The notes: generated by a model from the sequence alone, not told the origin. A DNA stretch of 12,162 nt from Candidatus Dojkabacteria bacterium (GCA_020429545.1 JAGQLF010000025.1:1-12162); one strand, 5' to 3'; positions 5,009 to 12,162 are shown, counted from the first letter of the stretch. Numbers and translations are program-made.

Positions 5009-5063
5009 AATTGATAATATGACCTTATTGTGTAATTAGTATACAGTGTACAGATTATCAATT
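5009..5063. repeat. 10-bp inverted repeat between the two CAU tRNAs
   Basis: AATTGATAAT (5009-5018) and ATTATCAATT (5054-5063) are perfect reverse complements 35 nt apart. The arms are AT-rich and right behind the tRNA-Met. This could be a weak terminator or an operator; I cannot tell which. Confidence 0.4.
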
Positions 5064-5083
5064 ATAGTAAAGTGTACTAATAG

Positions 5084-5160
5084 AAAAGTGTAGCTCAGAA
5101 GGTTACCTGCCTGACGGCAGATATAGAGCACAGGATTCATAAACCTGAGGTCGGTAGTTC
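5084..5160 (+). pseudogene. Decayed copy of tRNA-Met (CAU) with palindromic insertions
   Basis: The stretch 5126-5152 (D-stem GAGC through variable AGGTC) is identical to the intact tRNA-Met, including loop TTCATAA and the same A-A mismatch. Upstream are AAAAGTG (5084-5090, possible acceptor), TA, GCTC and D-loop AGAAGGTTA. A 20-nt block (5106-5125) then interrupts the D-loop. The T-arm begins GGTAG TTC (5153-5160) and is broken by another palindromic block. No 3' T-stem (CTACC) or acceptor complement (CACTTTT) follows, so the gene is truncated and cannot make a tRNA. Confidence 0.8.
5106..5125 (+). repeat. 20-nt palindromic insertion in a tRNA D-loop, TA at both edges
   Basis: CCTGCCTGACGGCAGATATA sits between GGTTA and GAGCA. 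Removing these 20 bases restores the normal GGTTAGAGCA junction. CTGCC/GGCAG is the stem. TA precedes the block (5104-5105) and ends it (5124-5125), consistent with a TA target duplication. Confidence 0.65.
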
Positions 5161-5202
5161 TCCGTCTTCGCCAAGGCTACGACGGACAAGGATTTTGTCC
5201 CT
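5161..5202 (+). repeat. Palindromic block with GTCTTCG...GCTACGAC module in the tRNA T-loop
   Basis: TCCGTC (5161-5166) pairs with GACGGA (5181-5186) around TTCGCCAAGGCTAC. A second overlapping hairpin is GGACAA (5184-5189) with TTGTCC (5195-5200). It joins directly to the TTC of the decayed tRNA-Met T-loop. GTCTTCG and GCTACGAC match the modules at 2268 and 2494. Confidence 0.6.
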
Positions 5203-5291
5203 TGGTATATTTAAAAAATATAATTAATTAATAATAATTTCCAGAATCTCAATTTAATCTATTGTAAAATAAAATCAGTTTAATACCATTT

Positions 5292-7661
5292 ATGTCTAAC
5301 GATAAAAACAATACAAATAAACCAAATTCAGAGCAGAAGATTTCTGATGAATTAGCAAGGACGATATCAAAACTAAATGCAGCGAAATCAAGGGGGAAAA
5401 GGAAAAATATCTTTGGAAGGGTAAATCCAATAATCATTTTAGTAACACTTGTTGTGGGAGGAATAATACTAGCTGCACTTTCATCAACAGGAATTACTAC
5501 TCAAAAACTAACCCTAGGAGAATTAGTTGCTGGGTTACAAAATAATGAATACTCAGAATTATTAGTTCAAGATGATGGGTTAATAGTTGCGAGAGGGAAG
5601 GAGTTTTATATAGCCCCAACTGAAAATTTCTCTCTAAAAACTTCAGATAAGAATAGTATTAAAATTGCTAAAAATAACGATGTAAAAGAAGTTTCGTTCA
5701 CAGAAATTGATTATTTATTTGAAAATGCTAATTTAACTGATCAAATAAGATCTTTATTCCAAAATGATAAAGAGAGAGTAGAGGATATTTTATATATTGA
5801 TGGGCAAGTACTTGTTTTTACTAATCAAGGATATCCAGATTATTTAATTAAAGATACATCTAAACAAGACTTTGAAGAAATATTAACAGATAATGAAATT
5901 AATCTATCTGCACTTGGCATAATGCCAAAGGACGCAAGAATCTATGCAAAGGAACTTTCAGACAGTTCAATAAATGCCAGAGTTTCCTCTGGATCAATCG
6001 ATCATATTACTTATTTGGGTGATATCGTAATATTTGGAAGAACGAATACTTCTATTGAGCAAAAAGAAGTTTCTTGGAGTCCTGCAATATTTACATTCTC
6101 AGAATTCTTGCAAAGAGAAGGATTTCCAATTTCATCAGATGAATCAACATTCATAGTAGACACTAGAACAATATCAAGTGGAATTGATTTTAATACAATC
6201 TTAAACGTAGTAACTATAGGGGCATTCATATTCCTAGGATTCGTAATATTTAGAAGTGCTCAGGCTTCTGGAATGGGAATAATGCAGTTTGGTCAATCAA
6301 AAGCTAAAATGTTCTTTGGTAAAAAGACTGGTGTTACATTCAAAGATGTAGCTGGTATTGACGAGGCTAGGGAAGAACTAAATGAAATCGTAGACTTCTT
6401 AAAAAATCCAAATAAATATAGAAAATTAGGAGCAAGAATTCCAAAAGGAATATTAATGTTTGGTCCACCTGGAACAGGTAAAACTTTATTAGCAAGAGCA
6501 ATTGCAGGAGAGGCTGGTGTTCCATTTTTTCATACATCAGGTTCTGAATTTGAAGAAATGTTAGTTGGAGCTGGAGCTTCAAGAGTAAGAGACCTTTTTG
6601 CTAAAGCTAAAAAAGCAGCGCCAGCACTAATCTTTATTGATGAAATTGATGCAGTGGCTAGAAAAAGAGGAACAAGAATTCAATCCGGAAGTACAGAACA
6701 AACCCTTAATCAGATTTTAGTTGAGATGGATGGATTTGAAACAAATGCAAATATTATTGTAATTGCAGCAACTAACAGACCAGATGTTTTGGATAGAGCA
6801 ATATTAAGACCAGGAAGATTTGACAGACAGGTAAGAATTGAAGCACCAGATAAAGAGGGAAGAATTGAAATTCTAAAAATCCATTCAAAGAATAAACCAT
6901 TAGCTGCAAATGTTGATTTAGAAAAAGTAGCTAAAAGGACCGTTGGCTTCACTGGTGCAGATTTAGAAAATATTATGAACGAAGCTGCAATTATTGCTGC
7001 AAAGGATAATAGAAAAGAAATAACTAATGCAGACATTGATGATGCAGTATCTAAAGTAGTGTTGGGACCTGCTAAAAAATCAAGAAAAAGAACAGAAGAA
7101 GAACTAAATCTTGTGGCCTACCATGAAGCGGGGCATGCATTAGTTGCAAAAATGACAGAGGGTTCAGTCCCTGTTGATAAGATTTCAATTGTATCGCGTG
7201 GAAGTGCCGGAGGTGTAACAATGTTCTTGCCAGAAAAAGATGAGAATATTATTTCAATGAAAAGATTAATGGCAGATATTAGAGTAAGTTTAGGTGGGAG
7301 AGCTGCGGAAGAAGTTGTATTGCACGATATTTCCACAGGCGCATCTAACGATATTGAACAGGCAACCAGAACAGCTCGAAGTATGATTCAAAAATATGGT
7401 ATGAGCAAAGCTCTAGGGTTAGTTCAGTATGGTCAATCTAGAGATAGCGAATATCTTGGTTATCACTATGGAGATGCACAAGATTATTCAGAAGAAACTG
7501 CCAAGATGATAGATAATGAAGTTAGACAACTAGTTGAAAAAGAATATAAAGAAGCTCTCGAAATTATTAAGAATAATAGAACTAAATTAGATGAGTTAGC
7601 AAAGGCTTTGAGAGACAAAGAGGTGCTTGAAAAAGATGAGTTCGAGAAATTATTTGAATAA
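5292..7661 (+). CDS. ftsH: ATP-dependent zinc metalloprotease FtsH
   Basis: 789 aa, longer than the usual 610-650. Order: charged cytoplasmic N-tail (1-44), TM1 (about 46-64), an outer domain of about 235 residues instead of about 70-100, TM2 (about 303-320), AAA+ domain (350-600) and M41 peptidase (605-789). Walker A is GPPGTGKT (391-398), Walker B IFIDEID (447-453), second region of homology 493-512 with Arg506 and Arg509. The zinc site is HEAGH (611-615) with third ligand Asp687 in ASNDIEQ. FtsH forms membrane hexamers that extract and degrade membrane and some cytosolic proteins. The pore loop reads EMLVGAG, with Leu424 where the usual aromatic Phe sits. No Shine-Dalgarno precedes the ATG; TTTAAT ends 7 nt before it. 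The yibE/F-like gene follows after 3 nt, so the two are probably cotranscribed. Confidence 0.97.
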   Translation: MSNDKNNTNKPNSEQKISDELARTISKLNAAKSRGKRKNIFGRVNPIIILVTLVVGGIILAALSSTGITTQKLTLGELVAGLQNNEYSELLVQDDGLIVARGKEFYIAPTENFSLKTSDKNSIKIAKNNDVKEVSFTEIDYLFENANLTDQIRSLFQNDKERVEDILYIDGQVLVFTNQGYPDYLIKDTSKQDFEEILTDNEINLSALGIMPKDARIYAKELSDSSINARVSSGSIDHITYLGDIVIFGRTNTSIEQKEVSWSPAIFTFSEFLQREGFPISSDESTFIVDTRTISSGIDFNTILNVVTIGAFIFLGFVIFRSAQASGMGIMQFGQSKAKMFFGKKTGVTFKDVAGIDEAREELNEIVDFLKNPNKYRKLGARIPKGILMFGPPGTGKTLLARAIAGEAGVPFFHTSGSEFEEMLVGAGASRVRDLFAKAKKAAPALIFIDEIDAVARKRGTRIQSGSTEQTLNQILVEMDGFETNANIIVIAATNRPDVLDRAILRPGRFDRQVRIEAPDKEGRIEILKIHSKNKPLAANVDLEKVAKRTVGFTGADLENIMNEAAIIAAKDNRKEITNADIDDAVSKVVLGPAKKSRKRTEEELNLVAYHEAGHALVAKMTEGSVPVDKISIVSRGSAGGVTMFLPEKDENIISMKRLMADIRVSLGGRAAEEVVLHDISTGASNDIEQATRTARSMIQKYGMSKALGLVQYGQSRDSEYLGYHYGDAQDYSEETAKMIDNEVRQLVEKEYKEALEIIKNNRTKLDELAKALRDKEVLEKDEFEKLFE

Positions 7662-7664
7662 TTA

Positions 7665-8792
7665 ATGAAAAAAATACTTTTTGTAGCTAGCTTTCTATTA
7701 CTGCTTTTCGTAGTTAGTGTGCTTCCTGCCAGAGCACAAGAAACGAGTGTCCCAATAACTGAGACTATTTACGGTAAAATTACCGATATTGTAGAGCAAG
7801 AGGCTCCAGTTGGGTTAGATATTTCAATCTTGAAGTATACGGTTCAAGTTAAAGAGGGTGGTGAGGACAAAACAATTGAATCAGTAATATCTACCCTTCC
7901 AGATTTTTTAACAGCTGGGTATCAGATTGGAGATAAAGTTGTAGTTAATAAAATTACAACTCCTGACGATGTTGTAACCTATAACATTGTTGATTATGTA
8001 AGAACGACTCCAATATTCGTACTTTTAGCAATATTTGTTGTAGTAACAGTACTTGTAGCAAAAAGGAAAGGAATATTATCTCTTATTGGACTAGTATTTT
8101 CTTTCATAATTATTTTTAAGCTAATACTGCCCTCAATACTAAGTGGTAATAATCCTGTACTTATTACACTTATAGCGGCTTCAATAATGATTCCTATCAA
8201 CTTTTATTTAGCTCATGGACTAAATAGAAAAACAACATATGCGGTTGTTAGTACTATAATAACTCTAATATTGACAGGTATTCTTTCAATTATTTTTGTA
8301 AATTGGGCTAAGCTGACTGGATTTACTTCTGATGAGGCGGGATTTCTACAAGCGATGACAAATGGTGTTATAAATATTAAGGATCTTTTGTTGGCGGCTA
8401 TAATAATTGGTGCACTTGGAATTCTAGATGATATAACTGTATCTCAAAGCTCAATTGCTAATCAACTAAAGGCTACAAACCCCAAAATTAAATTCGAAGA
8501 ACTATTTTTAAGAACACTCGAAGTAGGTAAAGATCATATAGCATCACTTGTTAATACATTAATATTGGTTTACACAAGTACTGCACTACCATTGTTACTT
8601 CTATTTCTAAATAATAATGAATCTTTTTTAGAGACAGTAAATAGAGAAGTGGTAGCCCAAGAAATAATACAAACACTAATAGCAAGTATTGGATTAATTG
8701 CAGCAGTTCCTATTTCTACGCTAATAGCAGCTTATTTTATAAGTAAACAAAAGCATGTTAAGGCTGATGATCATTCAGCGCATCACCACTAA
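7665..8792 (+). CDS. YibE/F-like family membrane protein
   Basis: 375 aa. A signal peptide (1-24, cleavage likely after PARA) leads a ~90-residue beta-rich outer domain (25-113). About seven hydrophobic helices follow (about 115-132, 137-157, 164-183, 190-212, 240-258, 293-314, 336-358). Family-like motifs are LGILDDITVSQ (251-261) and GKDHIASLVNTL (288-299), with TALPLLLLF nearby. The function of YibE/F proteins is not established; a transport role has been proposed. The tail is His-rich (HSAHHH), which could bind metal but may be incidental. The gene starts 3 nt after ftsH with no Shine-Dalgarno, so translation is likely coupled to it. Confidence 0.88.
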   Translation: MKKILFVASFLLLLFVVSVLPARAQETSVPITETIYGKITDIVEQEAPVGLDISILKYTVQVKEGGEDKTIESVISTLPDFLTAGYQIGDKVVVNKITTPDDVVTYNIVDYVRTTPIFVLLAIFVVVTVLVAKRKGILSLIGLVFSFIIIFKLILPSILSGNNPVLITLIAASIMIPINFYLAHGLNRKTTYAVVSTIITLILTGILSIIFVNWAKLTGFTSDEAGFLQAMTNGVINIKDLLLAAIIIGALGILDDITVSQSSIANQLKATNPKIKFEELFLRTLEVGKDHIASLVNTLILVYTSTALPLLLLFLNNNESFLETVNREVVAQEIIQTLIASIGLIAAVPISTLIAAYFISKQKHVKADDHSAHHH

Positions 8793-8815
8793 ACAGCTTT
8801 TCAAATTAATATTTT

Positions 8816-8834
8816 CCTCTCCTTATAGGAGAGG
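8816..8834 (+). terminator. Possible terminator of the ftsH-yibE/F operon
   Basis: A perfect 8-bp stem CCTCTCCT/AGGAGAGG with a three-base loop, 24 nt after the yibE/F stop. No T run follows; T-rich sequence precedes it instead. It may therefore be a repeat element only, or a terminator in the other direction. Confidence 0.35.
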
Positions 8835-9125
8835 ATGAATTCCAAGTGGTTGGAAAACACTTGGAAGAAAGGTGAGGTCTTTTGTTGCAAGTTAAAGAAC
8901 CTGATTAAACCTTTGCATCTATATTTGTAGAGATTTTAGGAGCAGAACAAAGTCCTGATCCTAACACCACAGAGATATTCCCTCTTTGAGGAGGGTGGTT
9001 TGAAGTGAGCTTTAGCGATACTTCAAACCGGGAGGTGTTGTTACACCCCTCGCTTCTGACTAAAGTCAGAACCACTCCCCTTGAGGGGAGAAAGATAGTA
9101 TTGTTGCTAATTATGATCAATCATC

Positions 9126-9134
9126 TGCTAAAAT
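9126..9134 (+). promoter_or_regulatory. Extended -10 promoter of polA
   Basis: TGCTAAAAT fits TGnTAAAAT, as before the tRNAs at 2214 and 4932. It would start transcription near 9141, leaving a 13-14 nt leader with no Shine-Dalgarno. A second candidate, TTAAAT (9142-9147), ends 7 nt before the GTG, as TTTAAT does before ftsH, and would give a leaderless mRNA. Confidence 0.4.
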
Positions 9135-9154
9135 TAGATAATTAAATACTATTT

Positions 9155-11791
9155 GTGGAAAGAAAAAAGTTAGTTATTATTGATTCATTTGCACTAATAT
9201 TTAGAGCTTATTATGCTTATCCTCCAACATTAAGCACAAAAGATGGAATGATTACTAATGCAATTTATGGATATGCAACGTTATTAATTGATGTAATAAA
9301 TAAATTTAAGCCAGACTATCTAATTGCAGTCTTTGATTCAGATAAGCCAACAATCAGATCAACTGAGTTTGCAACATACAAAGCAAATAGAAAAGAAACA
9401 GACCAAGATTTATTATTACAAATTCCAAAAGTGATTGAGCTAGTTGAGACTTTCAATATTCCAATGTTAAAGGTTGATGGGTATGAAGCTGACGATATTA
9501 TCGCAACACTATGCGAAACATATAAAAAGAGAGGTATCGATCAAATAGTAGTAACTGGGGATCAAGATTTATTCCAATTGGTTGATGATGACACCTCGGT
9601 TTATTTAGCAGGAAAATCATTCTCTCAATCGAAGCTATATAATGCAGATGATGTATTTGAAAAGCTAGGTGTAAAACCAACGCAAATTCCTGACTTTAAA
9701 GGCCTAAGTGGAGATCCATCAGATAATATTCCAGGTGTAGCTGGTATTGGTAAAAAGTCAGCAGAGCAGCTTTTGACAGAGTATGGTTCAATTGATGAAG
9801 TATATAGTCATATTGAAGAGCTAAAGCCTGCTTGGAAGAATAAGTTACAAGAAGGATATGAGATAGCAATTAAATCAAGAGAGTTGGCTACCGTTGTACC
9901 AGACGTGCCAATCAATTTCGCTATAGAATCTGCTGAATTTGATACATTTCCACTAGATGATGTACTTGAACTGTGTAGTCAACTAGAATTTAAATCAATT
10001 ACAGTAAAAATTAAGAAATTAGCAGAAAGTTTAGGTATAAATACAGAAGAGAAGAGTGCCGCAAAGCAATCTCTAGGTTTGTTTGAACAACTTGAAGAAA
10101 GCGATGTGTCAGTTACCTTTAAAAACTATTCAGAAGAGATTCATCGAAAGGATGAAAATCTATTCATTTTTTCAAAAGTTAACAATATTGAAAAAGCTCC
10201 AATTGACTATCAACTAGATGAAATAATTGTAAAGCTTGGGGAAGATTTATATTCTGTGAAACAGCCTAAAATAAAAGACTTTATTAAAGGGATTTTAAAA
10301 AATAGCAACAAAATTATTGGGGTAAATATAAAAGAATTATTACATTCACTTATTAACTTAGGAATAGATGCAAAAGAGGTATTTAAAATAAGTTTTGAAG
10401 ATCTTGGTTATGCAACTCAAATTGTAAGCGAAGGTACAGCAACATATAGCATAGAGGATGTTTTAAGTTTTACAGATTCGGGCTATTCATCAACTCCAGA
10501 AGCAATATTAGAAAAACTTCCAAATGCCTATGAATATATAAAAGAAGTATTTGTTAAAGATAAGAAACTATATGAGGTTTACGAGTTGGAAAAAGAGGTT
10601 CTGTCTACAGTAATTGAGATGGAGCAAGAAGGAATTCTATTTGATCACGATAAGATAGAAGAGTTTAAACAAAAACTAGATAAAGAAATAGATAAATTAA
10701 CTAAGAAGATTTATGAATACGCAGGCCATGAGTTTAATATAAATTCACCAAAGCAGGTTGGAGAAGTACTATTTGAAGAAATGGGATTACCTGTAGATAA
10801 AAAGACTAAGTCAGGAAGTTATTCTACAAACGAAAAATCGCTATCGAAAATAAAAGAAGTAGACCCAATAGTTGAAGCAATTCTAAACTTTAGAGAACTA
10901 GATAAACTTAGATCAACATATGTAACCCCACTGCCTGGATTTGTATCTAATGATGGAAAGATTCATGCGGTATTCGATCAAATGGGTGCTGTATCTGGAA
11001 GATTCTCATCACGAAATCCAAACATGCAAAATATACCAGCAAATGATGGAGTTGGGGTAAATATAAGAGATGCGTTCATAGCGGAAAAAGATTCTATATT
11101 TGTAGCATTTGATTACTCTCAACAAGAGCTTAGAATTTTATCTGCATTAGCAGATGAGCAAATAATGATAGATAGCTTTAATAAAGGAGAAGATATTCAT
11201 GCGCTAACTGCTTCTCAGTTATTTGGAAAAGATGTTAAAGATGTAACAAAATCTGAACGAACTGCAGGTAAAACAATTAACTTTAGTATAGTTTATGGTG
11301 TATCTGGATTTGGCTTATCAGAAAATCTGAAGATTGGAAGAAAAGAAGCACAAGATTTGATTGATACATATTATTCAAAGTATAAAAAGATAGCAGAGTA
11401 TTTTGATAATAAGAGAAAAGAAATACATATCAAAATGTATGGGGAGACAATTTTAGGTAGAAGGCGAAAAAACACTATGACTAAATCAAAACAGTGGTTT
11501 ATTAAAAATGCAGTAGAGCGAGAGCTTTTAAATTTTGCAATTCAAGGAAGTGCAGCAGATTTGATGAAATTAGCGATGAATAAATTTGAACAAAGATTGA
11601 GCAAATATCCAGCTAAATTAATTTTACAAATACATGATGAGTTCTTATTTGAATTTAATAAACCAGAAGATAAAAAATTATTAAACGAGTTTATAGTTGA
11701 TGTAAAAGATATTATGGAGAATGTATACGATATTGGAGTAGATTACAAAGTTGATGTGAAAAGCGGAAAAATTTGGGGTAAGATGGAATAG
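9155..11791 (+). CDS. polA: DNA polymerase I
   Basis: 878 aa from a GTG; the protein starts with the family's N-terminal strand (LVIIDSFALIFRAYYA), so the start is sound. The 5'-nuclease domain (1-290) has its acidic residues: Asp10, Asp61, Glu111/Asp113/Asp114 in YEADDIIA, Asp136/Asp138 in TGDQDLF, and Asp187/Asp190 in SGDPSDN. The middle region (about 315-445) has the place but not the carboxylates of the 3'-5' exonuclease, so proofreading is probably absent, as in Taq. The polymerase domain carries motif A DYSQQELR (653-660), motif B R702-K706-F710-Y714, and motif C QIHDE (825-829). Pol I fills gaps and removes RNA primers in lagging-strand maturation and repair. Gln657 is unusual: the matching residue is usually Ile (Ile709 in E. 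coli). Phe710 predicts normal discrimination against dideoxynucleotides. Confidence 0.97.
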   Translation: MERKKLVIIDSFALIFRAYYAYPPTLSTKDGMITNAIYGYATLLIDVINKFKPDYLIAVFDSDKPTIRSTEFATYKANRKETDQDLLLQIPKVIELVETFNIPMLKVDGYEADDIIATLCETYKKRGIDQIVVTGDQDLFQLVDDDTSVYLAGKSFSQSKLYNADDVFEKLGVKPTQIPDFKGLSGDPSDNIPGVAGIGKKSAEQLLTEYGSIDEVYSHIEELKPAWKNKLQEGYEIAIKSRELATVVPDVPINFAIESAEFDTFPLDDVLELCSQLEFKSITVKIKKLAESLGINTEEKSAAKQSLGLFEQLEESDVSVTFKNYSEEIHRKDENLFIFSKVNNIEKAPIDYQLDEIIVKLGEDLYSVKQPKIKDFIKGILKNSNKIIGVNIKELLHSLINLGIDAKEVFKISFEDLGYATQIVSEGTATYSIEDVLSFTDSGYSSTPEAILEKLPNAYEYIKEVFVKDKKLYEVYELEKEVLSTVIEMEQEGILFDHDKIEEFKQKLDKEIDKLTKKIYEYAGHEFNINSPKQVGEVLFEEMGLPVDKKTKSGSYSTNEKSLSKIKEVDPIVEAILNFRELDKLRSTYVTPLPGFVSNDGKIHAVFDQMGAVSGRFSSRNPNMQNIPANDGVGVNIRDAFIAEKDSIFVAFDYSQQELRILSALADEQIMIDSFNKGEDIHALTASQLFGKDVKDVTKSERTAGKTINFSIVYGVSGFGLSENLKIGRKEAQDLIDTYYSKYKKIAEYFDNKRKEIHIKMYGETILGRRRKNTMTKSKQWFIKNAVERELLNFAIQGSAADLMKLAMNKFEQRLSKYPAKLILQIHDEFLFEFNKPEDKKLLNEFIVDVKDIMENVYDIGVDYKVDVKSGKIWGKME

Positions 11792-11803
11792 ATACATAAT
11801 TAT

Positions 11804-12162
11804 ATGAAAACTATTACAAAGTTACTTACAATCTTAAGTTTTATTCTTATTATACCTGCAGTTATTATTCTAATAAAAAAACTTGTTAACGATGAAGAGC
11901 TAGATTTTGACCTTCCATTTGATAATAAAGATGTAAAACCAAAGCGAAATGAGTCTTCAATGATTAAGAAAGATTCTCTTTCAAAAGTTAAAAAAGAAGT
12001 TAAAAAGGCGGTAAATTCAGTTGTTGATACTATTAATGATTTATCCGAAAGGCAGAAAGAAGTATATGATTTTATTATGAAAAATGGAGAAGTAGAAATG
12101 TCTAAGCTAAGCTCTAAATTCAATTCTGTAAGTCCAAGAACTCTTCGAAGAGACCTAACAAA
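11804..12162 (+). CDS. Membrane-anchored DeoR-type HTH protein, 3' partial
   Basis: An open frame runs from the ATG at 11804 to the end of the window (119 codons, no stop). It begins 12 nt after polA with no Shine-Dalgarno, so it is probably in the same operon. Residues 5-26 form one transmembrane helix, followed by an acidic stretch (29-43) and a lysine-rich linker (54-69). From about 80 there is a winged-helix start, LSERQKEVYDFIMKNGEVEMSK then VSPRTLRRDL. This fits the DeoR-like pattern in which the recognition helix lies around Ser110-Asp117. It could be a membrane-tethered DNA-binding protein. The wing and any effector domain lie beyond the window, so function is open. Confidence 0.75.
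   Translation, partial: MKTITKLLTILSFILIIPAVIILIKKLVNDEELDFDLPFDNKDVKPKRNESSMIKKDSLSKVKKEVKKAVNSVVDTINDLSERQKEVYDFIMKNGEVEMSKLSSKFNSVSPRTLRRDLT

Larger units (their letters stand above)
8793..9154. repeat. Intergenic mosaic of hairpins between yibE/F and polA
   Basis: I see no gene in this 362-bp gap; it is packed with inverted repeats. CCTCTCCT/AGGAGAGG (8816-8823 with 8827-8834) may end the ftsH operon. TTCCAAGTG/CACTTGGAA pairs 8840-8848 with 8858-8866. GGTTTGAAGT/ACTTCAAACC pairs 8997-9006 with 9020-9029. TTCTGACT/AGTCAGAA pairs 9054-9061 with 9064-9071, and CTCCCC/GGGGAG pairs 9075-9080 with 9085-9090. Short GGTGAGG and GGGAGGTGT boxes sit between the hairpins. The layout looks like REP-type palindromic repeats. 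Confidence 0.7.

Noticed and set aside
6710..7036. Minus-strand 108-codon frame
   Set aside because: Shadow of the ftsH AAA+ domain on the opposite strand.
8905..9120. Minus-strand 71-codon frame in the yibE/F-polA gap
   Set aside because: It spans several hairpins, has no start signal and its composition follows the palindromes; the gap is better read as noncoding repeats.
11800..12123. Minus-strand 107-codon frame at the window end
   Set aside because: It is antisense to the membrane-anchored HTH gene, whose plus-strand frame has a transmembrane helix and a recognisable winged helix.
1..12162. Alternative genetic code with UGA as glycine (Gracilibacteria/Absconditabacteria type)
   Set aside because: Long conserved genes (ftsH, polA, the ATPase) have no in-frame TGA, and conserved glycines such as those of Walker A use GGN. 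The absence of TGA stops in eight genes is too small a sample to mean more.

Overview
The window is an AT-rich bacterial chromosome segment. It most likely comes from a member of the Candidate Phyla Radiation (Patescibacteria). This placement is an inference from gene content and style: an orphan VirD4/TraG-like ATPase, a FtsB/DivIC-like septum protein, FtsH with a large outer domain, a YibE/F membrane protein, a stand-alone small GIY-YIG nuclease and a membrane-anchored DeoR-type HTH protein. Other signs are the absence of Shine-Dalgarno sequences before nearly every gene and many short GC-rich palindromes between genes. The standard code fits: long conserved genes carry no in-frame TGA and glycines use GGN. 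All eight genes whose stop is in the window end in TAA or TAG.

Layout. 1-2156: 3' part of a HerA/FtsK-superfamily conjugation-type ATPase (its start lies upstream of the window). 2157-2597: a tRNA region with an intact tRNA-Ile(UAU) sitting between the two halves of a second, broken tRNA-Ile gene that also carries palindromic insertions. 2598-3056: an unrecognised 152-aa protein. 3043-3873 (minus): a tyrosine recombinase lacking two of the usual catalytic residues, converging on and overlapping the previous gene. 3914-4327: FtsB/DivIC-like protein. 4313-4872: a tRNA-fMet locus whose promoter is separated from the intact tRNA by about 400 bp. That inserted segment holds a repeated copy of the tRNA 5' end, a 55-bp palindromic tandem repeat and a GIY-YIG nuclease gene. 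4932-5210: an intact CAU tRNA (Met) followed by a decayed copy of it, again with palindromic insertions. 5292-8792: ftsH and a yibE/F-like gene, 3 nt apart. 8793-9154: an intergenic mosaic of hairpins. 9155-11791: polA. 11804-end: 5' part of a membrane-anchored HTH protein.

Most protein genes are core housekeeping: membrane protein quality control (FtsH), division (DivIC/FtsB), DNA repair and replication (Pol I) and translation (tRNAs). The unusual part is 2157-5210. Three tRNA genes there have been entered by short palindromic sequences, several in the D-arm, and one of these insertions carries a GIY-YIG endonuclease gene flanked by a 23-bp direct repeat that rebuilds the tRNA. I read this as a family of small tRNA-invading palindromic elements, possibly mobilised by GIY-YIG nucleases; the sequence suggests it but does not prove it.
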